From Paenibacillus plantiphilus (GTDB taxonomy: Bacteria > Bacillota > Bacilli > Paenibacillales > Paenibacillaceae): a stretch of DNA of 64,000 bases. The notes beneath the pieces were generated by a model. It was not told the origin of the DNA and searched no databases. It saw nothing but the letters and a program-made list of their open reading frames with translations. The DNA lies in assembly GCF_927798095.1 (NCBI RefSeq), contig NZ_CAKMMF010000007.1:186001-250000 (forward strand), read 5' to 3'. A program made the position numbers and the translations under genes. Of this stretch, positions 25,699 to 33,841 are shown in pieces; position 1 is the first letter of the stretch; each line of letters opens with the position of its first letter.

Positions 25699-28173
25699 CT
25701 ACCGCAGCGGAGTGCCGCCGGATATCGTTCCGTTTGCAACGTTGGAGTAGCCGACATACATAAACTTGTAATTTTGTCCGCCGTTATTGTCCCATGTGCC
25801 GCTGCCATTGTTGAATGCCGCTTCGGCGATGAAAGTGCCTGCAGCAGCCCCCAGATCTACATCCAGCTTCCAGTAGCCGGGGATTTCGGATGGTTTCATC
25901 TTGATGCCGGGCGTGCTTGTCCATGTTGCTCCGCTGCTCAGACGATAGTGCATGTAAGCTTGCGTCCAGCCTGCCGGCAGCTTGTAGTAAACCGTTGCCG
26001 CCGGATTCACTGTCGTTGACGTATTGGTCGTTACCGTTACCGGATTGCTGACCGGTGAGCGGTTGCCCGCCGTATCTACCGCCACTACCGTAAAGGTATA
26101 GGTTTGGTTCGGCGTCAGGCTTGTAACGGCAAAGCTTGAGTTGTTGACCCGCTGCGTAGTCGAGTTGTATAGCGCGCCATTCTGGTACACCTCATAACGT
26201 TGAATGCCTGTATCATCCAGCGATGTATGCCAGGTCAGATTCACGGATGTATTTGTTTTGCTCTTGACGGTCAAATGCAGCGGTGTGCTCGGTGTTTGGT
26301 TATTCCACTCGACCGTATCGTACGGAAGCTTCGCGTCGATGCCGACAACAATCGGTGTTGACTTCGAAAGATCGGAGCCATTGCCTAGCCGGCCGTAACC
26401 ATTGGCTCCCCATGACATTACTGTTCCGTCTTCACGAATCGCCAACGAGTGGGAGTCTCCTGCTCCTACCGTCTTCACTTTGGAAATGCCATTCACCTGC
26501 TGCGGAACAGAGCTGTTAACCGTCGTGCCATTACCCAACTGGCCGTTTCCGTTGCCGCCCCATGTCCATACCGTACCGTCGGATTTTGCTGCGATATAAT
26601 GATATGATCCTGCCGCAACCGATGTAATACCTGTCAATCCAGAGACTTGCGTCGGCGTCGTCGTTCCTCCGCCCCATGTCCACACCGTTCCATCCGTTTT
26701 ACGAGCAATGAGCAAAGTGCCATAAAGAAAGGTGCTGGATTTCAGCTCCGCAATATTGGATAGTCCGACCGATTGTACGGGAGATAATTTGCCTAGCGTA
26801 TTGCCTATGCCGAGCTGTCCTTGTGCGTTATCTCCCCAGGCCCAAACGGTACCATCGTTTTTCAATGCAAGGGAACTGCTCCCAGTGGCAATGACTGTTT
26901 TAACATTCGTCAAACCTGGGACCTGCACGGGGGTCGAGTAAGGAGCGCTGTTTCCGACTCCCAATTGACCGCTGTAATTATAGCCCACGCTCCAGACTGT
27001 GCCGTCTGTTTTCACGAACAGCGTGTGTCCGAAAGTATCTATGGTGGATGTGTCAGCATCTTTCACACCCGAAATGTTCGGAAGTTGGCGAAGCGAATAA
27101 TAGTTCGTATCCCCGGCACCGTAGCTTATATTTCTGCCCCATACCGTCCCATCCGTTTTCACTGCAACTAGTGCATGAAAACCGACGCTGATCTTGCTTA
27201 CGCCATATAGGCCCGACATTTTTACAGGTCTGTAAATACGCGCATCAGGAAATTCACTTTGGAAATTCCATACATCGTTGTTTTCATTATTCCCCCAGGC
27301 GACTACTGTGCCATCGGATTTCAGCGCATAGGAGGTTTCCCAACTTCCCGTAACTTGAGTGATGCCCCTCAGTGGAGCGTAGGAGAACTCGTCCGCCTGC
27401 ACCGTGCTGCCGCTCACTTCGTCGCCGTAGTCTTTGCCAATGTAGTAGTTCTGGCTGTAGTTCGCATCCCAGTAGGTTTGGCCGTCTACTACATATTTCA
27501 GCTTGAATTCGGCATTCTCGTTGTTTCCTATAAAGGATCGCAACGTCCAGATGTCCGTCGTCGTTGAACCGGCTTTGTCATAGGCTGCCGGAATCTCCGA
27601 CCAAGTCTGGCCTCCGTTGGTCGTACTGACAACGAAGACCTGCTTGTTCGTTCCCGCCAGATTGTCCACTTCCACATTCACATCGACATGCTTCGTACTC
27701 GCATCCCGGTAGGTCAATTTGGCGCCGGACAATTTAACTGATCTCGGCTTCACGGCATCGCCGGAACCTGACCCGATGATATAATTTTTTCCGTTATTGG
27801 TATCCCAGTACGTCTGGCCATTTACCGTATATTTAATTTTAAACATGACGCTCTCGTTGTTCATAATAAAAGAGGTCATCTTCCACAATTCCGTCGTTGC
27901 CGACGCAGCCGAGTCATAGGCAGCCGGAATTTCCGACCAGGTCTGGCCGCCATTTCCGGAGGCCGCGATCGCTACCGCCTTGCTTGCGCCTATATTGTCT
28001 ACTTCCACATTGATCGTGATGTTTTTGGAATTCGCGTCCCGATAAGTTAATAGAGCGCTGTACAATTTGACATTATTCACCGCCGCCTCTGCCGGTGATG
28101 CCAGAAATCCCATTGAAGTAAACGCAACTGCAAATACGAGCATGAATGTAAGTGCTTTCAATCGTTTTGTCAT
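25699..28173 (-). CDS. secreted CBM21-CBM21-RCC1-Fn3-CBM25 protein, copy 1
   Basis: 824 residues, no catalytic domain. Order: signal peptide 1-30 (cut after SPAEA), two CBM21-like starch/glycogen-binding modules (about 34-133 and 144-246; each with YRDA, GGQTWSEIPAAYD, FKIKYTVNGQTYWD), an RCC1-type seven-blade propeller (about 270-620; seven DGTV-W-G strands and blades like GQLGNGTT), an Fn3 domain (628-716) and a C-terminal CBM25-like module (724-808; VYYKLPAGWTQAYMHYR, AAFNNGSGTWDNN). It should bind alpha-glucans outside the cell, with the propeller as a binding platform. The ATG at 28173 follows GGGAGGCG by 7 nt; an ATG 45 nt upstream is also in frame. A near-identical gene follows upstream. 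Confidence 0.88.
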   Translation of the reverse strand: MTKRLKALTFMLVFAVAFTSMGFLASPAEAAVNNVKLYSALLTYRDANSKNITINVEVDNIGASKAVAIAASGNGGQTWSEIPAAYDSAASATTELWKMTSFIMNNESVMFKIKYTVNGQTYWDTNNGKNYIIGSGSGDAVKPRSVKLSGAKLTYRDASTKHVDVNVEVDNLAGTNKQVFVVSTTNGGQTWSEIPAAYDKAGSTTTDIWTLRSFIGNNENAEFKLKYVVDGQTYWDANYSQNYYIGKDYGDEVSGSTVQADEFSYAPLRGITQVTGSWETSYALKSDGTVVAWGNNENNDVWNFQSEFPDARIYRPVKMSGLYGVSKISVGFHALVAVKTDGTVWGRNISYGAGDTNYYSLRQLPNISGVKDADTSTIDTFGHTLFVKTDGTVWSVGYNYSGQLGVGNSAPYSTPVQVPGLTNVKTVIATGSSSLALKNDGTVWAWGDNAQGQLGIGNTLGKLSPVQSVGLSNIAELKSSTFLYGTLLIARKTDGTVWTWGGGTTTPTQVSGLTGITSVAAGSYHYIAAKSDGTVWTWGGNGNGQLGNGTTVNSSVPQQVNGISKVKTVGAGDSHSLAIREDGTVMSWGANGYGRLGNGSDLSKSTPIVVGIDAKLPYDTVEWNNQTPSTPLHLTVKSKTNTSVNLTWHTSLDDTGIQRYEVYQNGALYNSTTQRVNNSSFAVTSLTPNQTYTFTVVAVDTAGNRSPVSNPVTVTTNTSTTVNPAATVYYKLPAGWTQAYMHYRLSSGATWTSTPGIKMKPSEIPGYWKLDVDLGAAAGTFIAEAAFNNGSGTWDNNGGQNYKFMYVGYSNVANGTISGGTPLR

Positions 28174-28259
28174 TAAACTCGCCTCCCTCAGTCTGAATGA
28201 TTGGTCTTTCACTCTCATAATCTGATCAAGCCTCCTTGATTGTGATGGAATCTGAAATG

Positions 28260-28306
28260 ATTATACGTCGATATGAAAATAAGCAGGAGGTCTAAAATCT
28301 TAGACC
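28260..28306 (-). promoter_or_regulatory. promoter and palindromic activator-like site of RCC1/CBM gene copy 1
   Basis: On the minus strand TATAAT (28260-28265) has no good -35; 23 nt upstream lies the palindrome GGTCTAAGATTTTAGACC (28289-28306). Its centre is about 44 nt before the expected start site, the usual place for an activator that replaces the -35. The same element and spacing precede copy 2. Confidence 0.7.
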
Positions 28307-28412
28307 CCCGGCGTGTACGCTTGTTCAGAAGAGCACATCTTCTCGAATTAAAAAGTCCGGTGCGGTGGCTCTTGTTGCTAAGTTCCTCATACAATTTATT
28401 CCGTCTTGATCT

Positions 28413-30887
28413 CTAACGCAGCGGAGTTCCGCCGGATACCGTTCCGTTTGCAACGGTGGAGTAGCCGACATAGAACGATTTGTAATATTGGCCGCTGTTG
28501 ATGTCCCATGTGCCGGCTCCATTGTTGAAGATCGCTTCGAAGATATACGTGCCTGCAGCCGCCCCCAGATCTGCATCCAGCTTCCAGTAGCCGGGAATCT
28601 CGGATGGTCTCATCTTGATGCCGGGCGTGTTCGTCCATGTTGCTCCGCTGCTCAGACGATAGTGCATGTAGGCTTGCGTCCAGCCTGCCGGCAGTTTGTA
28701 GTAAACCGTTGCCGCCGGATTTACTGTGGTTGACGCATTGGTCGTTACCGTTACCGGATTGCTGACCGACGAACGGTTGCCCGCAGTATCTACCGCCACT
28801 ACCGCAAAGGTATAGGTTTGGTTCGGCGTGAGGTCTGTAACGGCAAAGCTTGAGTAGATGGCCCGCTCCGTAGTCGAGTTGTAGAGCGCGCCATTCTGGT
28901 ACACCTCATACCGTTGAATGCCGGTATCATCCAGCGATGTATGCCAGGTCAGATTCACTGACGTGTTTGTTTTGCTTCTGACGGACAAATGCAGCGGCGT
29001 GCTCGGTGTCTGGTTATTCCACTCGACCGTATCGTACGGCAGCTTCGCATCAGTGCCCACGACAACCGGCGTTAATCTCGAAAGCTTGGAGCCATTGCCC
29101 AACTGACCCGTTTGGCCGAATCCCCATGCCATCACTGTGCCGTCTTCACGCATCGCCAACGAATGATATTCCCCCGCTCCTACCGTCTTCACCTTGGAAA
29201 TTCCTTTCACCTGCTGCGGAACAGAGCTGTCAACCGTCGTACCATTGCCCAACTGGCCACGCGAATTTTCTCCCCATGTCCATACGGTACCGTCGGATTT
29301 CACCGCGATATAATGATATGATCCTGCCGCAACCGATGTAACGCCTGTCAATCCAGAGACTTGCGTCGGCGTCGTCACTCCTCCGCCCCATGTCCACACC
29401 GTTCCGTCCGCTTTGCGAGCAATGCGCAGCGAACCATACTGAACCGTGCTGGAATTCAACTCCACAATATTGGATAGTCCGACCGACTGTGTGGGAGAAT
29501 ATGTGCCTTGCGTATTTCCTGTGCCAAGCTGCCCGTGCGCGTTATCCCCCCATGCCCATACCGTCCCGTCATTTTTCAACGCTAGTGAACTGTCTTTCTT
29601 GGCAATGACACTTTTAACATTCGTCAAACCTTGCACCTGCACGGGGGTCGAGTAAGGGGCGCTGTTTCCGACTCCCAATTGACCACTGTAATTATTGCCC
29701 ACGCCCCAGACTGTGCCGTCTGTTTTTACGAACAGTGTATGTCCGGAAGTACTGTAGCTGGACGTGTCAGCGTCTTTCACACCCGAAATGTTCGGCAGTT
29801 GGCGAAGCGAGTAATGATTCGTATCTCCGGCGCCGTAGCTTATATTTCTGCCCCATACCGTCCCGTCCGTTTTCACTGCAACTAGTGCATTATAACCGAC
29901 GTTGATCTTGCTGACGCCATATAGGCCCGACATCTTTATAGGTCTGTAAGCAACTACATCAGGAAATTCAGTCAGGAAGTTCCATATGGTGTTATTTTCG
30001 CTGCTCCCCCAGACGACTACTGTGCCATCGGATTTCAGCGCATAGGAGGTTTCCCAGTTTGCCGTAACTTGAACGGCTCCCCTCAGCGGAGTATAGGAGA
30101 ACTCGTCCGCCTGCACCGTGTTGCCGCTCACTTCGTCGCCGTAGTCTTTGCCAATGTAGTAGTTCTGGCTGTAGTTCGCATCCCAGTAGGTTTGGCCGTC
30201 TACTACATATTTCAGCTTGAATTCGGCATTCTCGTTGTTTCCTATAAAGGATCTCAGCGTCCAGATATCTGTCGTTGTTGAACCTGCCTTGTCATAGGCA
30301 GCCGGAATCTCCGACCAGGTCTGGCCTCCGTTAGTCGTACTGACAACGAAAACCTGCTTGTTCGTTCCCGCCAGATTGTCCACTTTCACATTGACATCGA
30401 CATGCTTCGTACTCGCATCCCGGTAGGTCAATTTGGCGCCGGACAATTTAACTGATCTCGGCTTCACGGCATCGCCGGAACCTGACCCGATGATATAATT
30501 TTTTCCGTTATTGGTATCCCAGTACGTCTGGCCATTTACCGTATATTTAATTTTAAACATGACGCTCTCGTTGTTCATAATAAAAGAGGTCATCTTCCAC
30601 AATTCCGTCGTTGCCGACGCAGCCGAGTCATAGGCAGCCGGAATTTCCGACCAGGTCTGGCCGCCATTTCCGGAGGCCGCGATCGCTACCGCCTTGCTCG
30701 CGCCTATATTGTCTACTTCCACATTGATCGTGATGTTTTTGGAATTCGCGTCCCGATAACTTAACAGAGCGCTGTACAATTTGACATTATTCACCGCCGC
30801 CTCTGCCGGTGATGCCAGAAATCCCATTGAAGTAAACGCAACTGCAAATACGAGCATAAATGTAAGTGCTTTCAATCGTTTTGTCAT
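28413..30887 (-). CDS. secreted CBM21-CBM21-RCC1-Fn3-CBM25 protein, copy 2
   Basis: 824 residues, same domain order and length as the neighbouring copy. The signal peptide and both CBM21 modules are almost identical to copy 1; differences cluster in the propeller (for example GSSENNTIWNFLTEFPDVVAYRPIKM against GNNENNDVWNFQSEFPDARIYRPVKM, and ENSRGQLGNGTTVDSS against GNGNGQLGNGTTVNSS) and near the C-terminus (TYIFEAIFNNGAGTWDINSGQYY). The ATG at 30887 has the same GGGAGGCG ribosome binding site. This is a recent tandem duplication in which binding loops have diverged. Confidence 0.88.
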   Translation of the reverse strand: MTKRLKALTFMLVFAVAFTSMGFLASPAEAAVNNVKLYSALLSYRDANSKNITINVEVDNIGASKAVAIAASGNGGQTWSEIPAAYDSAASATTELWKMTSFIMNNESVMFKIKYTVNGQTYWDTNNGKNYIIGSGSGDAVKPRSVKLSGAKLTYRDASTKHVDVNVKVDNLAGTNKQVFVVSTTNGGQTWSEIPAAYDKAGSTTTDIWTLRSFIGNNENAEFKLKYVVDGQTYWDANYSQNYYIGKDYGDEVSGNTVQADEFSYTPLRGAVQVTANWETSYALKSDGTVVVWGSSENNTIWNFLTEFPDVVAYRPIKMSGLYGVSKINVGYNALVAVKTDGTVWGRNISYGAGDTNHYSLRQLPNISGVKDADTSSYSTSGHTLFVKTDGTVWGVGNNYSGQLGVGNSAPYSTPVQVQGLTNVKSVIAKKDSSLALKNDGTVWAWGDNAHGQLGTGNTQGTYSPTQSVGLSNIVELNSSTVQYGSLRIARKADGTVWTWGGGVTTPTQVSGLTGVTSVAAGSYHYIAVKSDGTVWTWGENSRGQLGNGTTVDSSVPQQVKGISKVKTVGAGEYHSLAMREDGTVMAWGFGQTGQLGNGSKLSRLTPVVVGTDAKLPYDTVEWNNQTPSTPLHLSVRSKTNTSVNLTWHTSLDDTGIQRYEVYQNGALYNSTTERAIYSSFAVTDLTPNQTYTFAVVAVDTAGNRSSVSNPVTVTTNASTTVNPAATVYYKLPAGWTQAYMHYRLSSGATWTNTPGIKMRPSEIPGYWKLDADLGAAAGTYIFEAIFNNGAGTWDINSGQYYKSFYVGYSTVANGTVSGGTPLR

Positions 30888-30968
30888 AAAACTCGCCTCC
30901 CTCAGTCTGAATGATTGGTCTTTCGCTCTCATAATCTGATCAAGCCTCCCTATATTTTGATGAAACTC

Positions 30969-31015
30969 ATTATACGTTGATACAAAAACGAACAGGAGGT
31001 CTAATATATTAGACC
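30969..31015 (-). promoter_or_regulatory. promoter and palindromic activator-like site of RCC1/CBM gene copy 2
   Basis: TATAAT (minus strand, 30969-30974) and, 23 nt upstream, the perfect 18-bp palindrome GGTCTAATATATTAGACC (30998-31015). The arms GGTCTAA/TTAGACC match copy 1 while the centre differs, which supports selection on the arms. Confidence 0.75.
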
Positions 31016-31423
31016 CCCTCAGACTGCTGAAGCGTCATATTTTTCATCCCGCTTTTATTTGTACCGTTACTCTGTAGCCACGAAAGTGGAGCAACGACTG
31101 CATACTAGCAGTCGATATCCAAAAACTCGCTGGTTAGCGGGGCAATGGATGCGACAGCACACAGTGCAGTCGTTGCATGGGATATCAGCCTCATTGTGGT
31201 GCAGCGCGCTCAAACGACTGCATATTTGCAGTCGTTGGCTCTAACAGCAGGGCAGCGCATAGTCGCGTCGTATAGTAGCTGACGCGTTGAGCTGATGATA
31301 AGGGCTATTGAAGAGGGCTGAAAAAGGCCCACGAAGGCCCAAGAAGGCTCAAGAAGGCCCAAGAAGGCTATTTCTGACTGGAGCGGAGTTAAAGCTGCAG
31401 CTATCTTTCAAACCGAAAAGGAC
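31016..31423. repeat. gene-free stretch with CGACTGC hairpins and a 10-bp tandem repeat
   Basis: Inverted repeats built on one word occur at 31094-31114 (ACGACTGC...GCAGTCG) and 31213-31236 (AACGACTGC...GCAGTCGTT), with a lone GCAGTCG half near 31169. At 31324-31370 the decamer AAGGCCCAAG repeats about five times with small changes. No gene is seen. Confidence 0.65.
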
Positions 31424-31454
31424 CGTCAGGGTGAAGCTTCCCTGACGTTTTTTT
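31424..31454 (+). terminator. orphan intrinsic terminator
   Basis: CGTCAGGG, 8-nt loop, CCCTGACG and seven T. No gene precedes it on this strand for over 7 kb, so it ends either a small RNA or a leader transcript of the next gene. Confidence 0.8.
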
Positions 31455-31526
31455 CTTATAGCCTGCGGTTCTTGGAATGGTTCGCATAGGCCTTTAGGCG
31501 TATTTGAAAAAATATAGATACAAAGA

Positions 31527-31560
31527 CTCACTTGCATGCGGGATAATTACTCTATAATAA
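31527..31560 (+). promoter_or_regulatory. likely promoter of the coiled-coil gene
   Basis: TTGCAT followed by a 15-nt spacer and TATAAT, about 55 nt before the start codon. The short spacer makes it a weaker SigA promoter. Confidence 0.5.
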
Positions 31561-31614
31561 AACTAAATATTGTTCGACATTATTTGACATTTATTAGATG
31601 GGGTGTTAATACAT

Positions 31615-32328
31615 ATGATTCCTCCCTTTTTTAAGAAGAAAGATTCGTCAGGCAAGCAGCTGGATCAGAGCCCGAAATCACAAGAGAATCATCCTGCACA
31701 ATCTAATGAAGAGTTGAATGAAGAGTCGGCTGGACACGCGGCGGAGGAAAATGCAGTTATTATGAATACAGCTAACAGAGCGAATATGGATAAGAAATCG
31801 CTGGATTTGGTATTTGCAGTAGAGCAAATGATTCAAGCCAGACAGCATATGGAACTGAATATCAATGAGCTGCAGGATCGTTTGACCCATTCCGGTGGTC
31901 ATGTAGAGCGCCTGACCCGGGATATCAAGAACCTAAACAAGGTGATCGAAGAGAGAGAACGAAGCATCCTTGAGCTTGAACATAAATTGATCGAGAAGAA
32001 TCTCAAGGTTGATCAGGTGATGGAGGACTATCGCGAGCAGCAGATCCTGCATGCGAATGAAACGGAAGAGCTGAAGAATGTCATCGATCTTGAGCAGCAG
32101 AAATATGTGAACCTGCTCCAGAAGCATAATGAGACGCATGCGGACAAGCAGAAGAAGATCAATGAGCAAGAAGAGAAGATCGGAAGAGTAGAAGCGGAGA
32201 TTACGCATCTGAGAGGGAAATACGAGGCCATGCGCCAGGAAAAGACGTATCTCGCGAACATGATCAGCGACTTCACTAACCGGATGTCTATCCCTCACGG
32301 GCAAAGTCAGAGCGAACGCAAGGACTAG
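31615..32328 (+). CDS. coiled-coil protein of unknown function
   Basis: 237 residues. After a basic N-terminus (PPFFKKKDSSGKQ) and an acidic, Asn/Glu-rich linker, residues from ~60 on form a long heptad-like coiled coil (LDLVFAVEQMIQARQHMELNINELQDRL, RDIKNLNKVIEERERSILELEHKLIEKNLKVDQV, NEQEEKIGRVEAEITHLRGKYEAMRQE). No membrane helix or signal peptide. The ATG at 31615 follows GGGGTG by 9 nt. The next gene, 44 nt downstream, encodes a membrane-anchored deacetylase; a shared envelope role is possible. Family not recognised. Confidence 0.75.
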   Translation: MIPPFFKKKDSSGKQLDQSPKSQENHPAQSNEELNEESAGHAAEENAVIMNTANRANMDKKSLDLVFAVEQMIQARQHMELNINELQDRLTHSGGHVERLTRDIKNLNKVIEERERSILELEHKLIEKNLKVDQVMEDYREQQILHANETEELKNVIDLEQQKYVNLLQKHNETHADKQKKINEQEEKIGRVEAEITHLRGKYEAMRQEKTYLANMISDFTNRMSIPHGQSQSERKD

Positions 32329-32372
32329 CATGCTTGCCGCACCATGAACGGTAAAGGAAGTCGAAGACGACG

Positions 32373-33644
32373 ATGGAAACCAATACAGTCCAGATCATCG
32401 AGCTATTGTCGCTGGAAGCACGGTCTGCCAGCTTTTACATGACAATTGGGGCAACCCGTAATGAAGGGCGCACAGAATGCGTCTTGGAAATAGATGAGCC
32501 TACCTATATCCAACTGGTCGCTGTGAATCCCTCTGATGGAGAGCGAATCCGGCTATCGCTTCATCCCAAGTGGGACCCTTATCGCCAAATCTACTACAGC
32601 ATGGTCATTAAAGTGAATGGCGACTTTAATGAAACCTTGTATTTTACATGCTCGGAATTTTATATGGATCAGTTGAAACGATTGAAAGAGGATGATGACA
32701 CCGTCTATCACCCGATGGAGGCAGCGAGGCAGCCGGCTGTGGAGACTAGCGCTGCACCCAAGGCCAAGAAGCAGGCGGCTCGCGTATGGAGAAGGGGTCC
32801 ATTTGCGTTGAAGCTTGCTATCTTCACGCTTCTGGCAGCTGCTGTAATGATGGGGATGGAGGGGAAGCTGCTCAGCGATACGCAGCATGCGATGAATCCG
32901 CCGGTGAATGCGGCTGAATTGGCAGTTCGTCAGGACAACGTCGATTCCTCGCAAGAGCAAGCGGCGCCTGTTGCAGCAGCCAACAAGAAGGAACCGCTGC
33001 AAGTCTCTCAAACCGTTCTCAATGCCTCGCCAGAGTCAGAGGAGCGTCAATTGTATGAACGCTTGCGTATAGACGCTGACAAGTTTACATATGGATTACC
33101 CAAAGGATATGTGGCGCTCACCTTCGATGATGGTCCGTCGGTGTATACGAAACAGATTGTGGACATATTGACCGAGGAGAAGGTGGCGGCTTCCTTTCTT
33201 TTCGTCGGGAAGAAGGCGCAGCAGTATCCCGATGCGGTTGCTTATGCGGATGAGCAGGGGATGTCAATTGGCAATCACTCGTGGGATCATACGAAGCTGA
33301 CCGCTCACAATCAGAAATCCTACAAAACGAATATTCATAAGGCCAATAAAACGTTGGAAGCTACGACGAAAGAGCCTGTTACGATATTCCGCCCTCCCTA
33401 TGGCGCGATAAACGCTGCGTTGGCTGCGAATGTGCTGGATGAGGATATGAAGGTACTGATGTGGAATCGCGATCCCGAGGATTGGAAGGCGGACAAGCCG
33501 GAGGATATTCTGCGTTATTTTCACAAAGTAGATCCATCAGGCGGTATCTATGTATTGCATGAGAAAGCAGCAACGGTAGAGGCGCTGCCTGACATTATCC
33601 AGTACTTGAAGGATCAGCAATTGACATTCATTATTTTTAACTAG
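32373..33644 (+). CDS. membrane-anchored polysaccharide deacetylase (NodB/CE4)
   Basis: 423 residues. Residues 1-140 form an unrecognised, apparently cytosolic domain (QIIELLSLEARSASFYMTIGATRNEG...). One membrane helix lies at ~144-162, then a low-complexity linker, then the CE4 catalytic domain: TFDDGPS (250-256; Asp pair), HSWDH (metal His302, His306), FRPPYG (339-344), the MWNRDPEDW strand and LHE (His396). It should remove acetyl groups from peptidoglycan or another envelope glycan outside the membrane. The large N-terminal cytosolic domain is unusual for this family and may sense or recruit. Cotranscription with the coiled-coil gene is likely. Confidence 0.92.
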   Translation: METNTVQIIELLSLEARSASFYMTIGATRNEGRTECVLEIDEPTYIQLVAVNPSDGERIRLSLHPKWDPYRQIYYSMVIKVNGDFNETLYFTCSEFYMDQLKRLKEDDDTVYHPMEAARQPAVETSAAPKAKKQAARVWRRGPFALKLAIFTLLAAAVMMGMEGKLLSDTQHAMNPPVNAAELAVRQDNVDSSQEQAAPVAAANKKEPLQVSQTVLNASPESEERQLYERLRIDADKFTYGLPKGYVALTFDDGPSVYTKQIVDILTEEKVAASFLFVGKKAQQYPDAVAYADEQGMSIGNHSWDHTKLTAHNQKSYKTNIHKANKTLEATTKEPVTIFRPPYGAINAALAANVLDEDMKVLMWNRDPEDWKADKPEDILRYFHKVDPSGGIYVLHEKAATVEALPDIIQYLKDQQLTFIIFN

Positions 33645-33777
33645 GGGGAGCACTCGGTTTGTGAGGGTTCCTTCTTTTTGTTGGCTTTATTAACAATTGC
33701 AGCAGGTGCGGGGTCCTCCTTGCCGATGACAGGAGGAGGCCATAAATAATAGGCTGCGATATTGTTAAGGGGGTGTT

Positions 33778-33797
33778 AATTGTATACAATTATACAA
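33778..33797 (+). promoter_or_regulatory. operator-like palindromes upstream of the HMG-CoA reductase fusion gene
   Basis: AATTGTATACAATT (33778-33791) is a perfect palindrome; overlapping it, TTGTATA-CAAT-TATACAA (33780-33797) is another. The core TTGTATACAA is the form bound by GntR of Bacillus subtilis. It lies in the promoter region of the next gene. Confidence 0.55.
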
Positions 33798-33841
33798 AAG
33801 TGCAAGATAAGGAATTATAGCTGGAGGCATCCAGTAATTAA

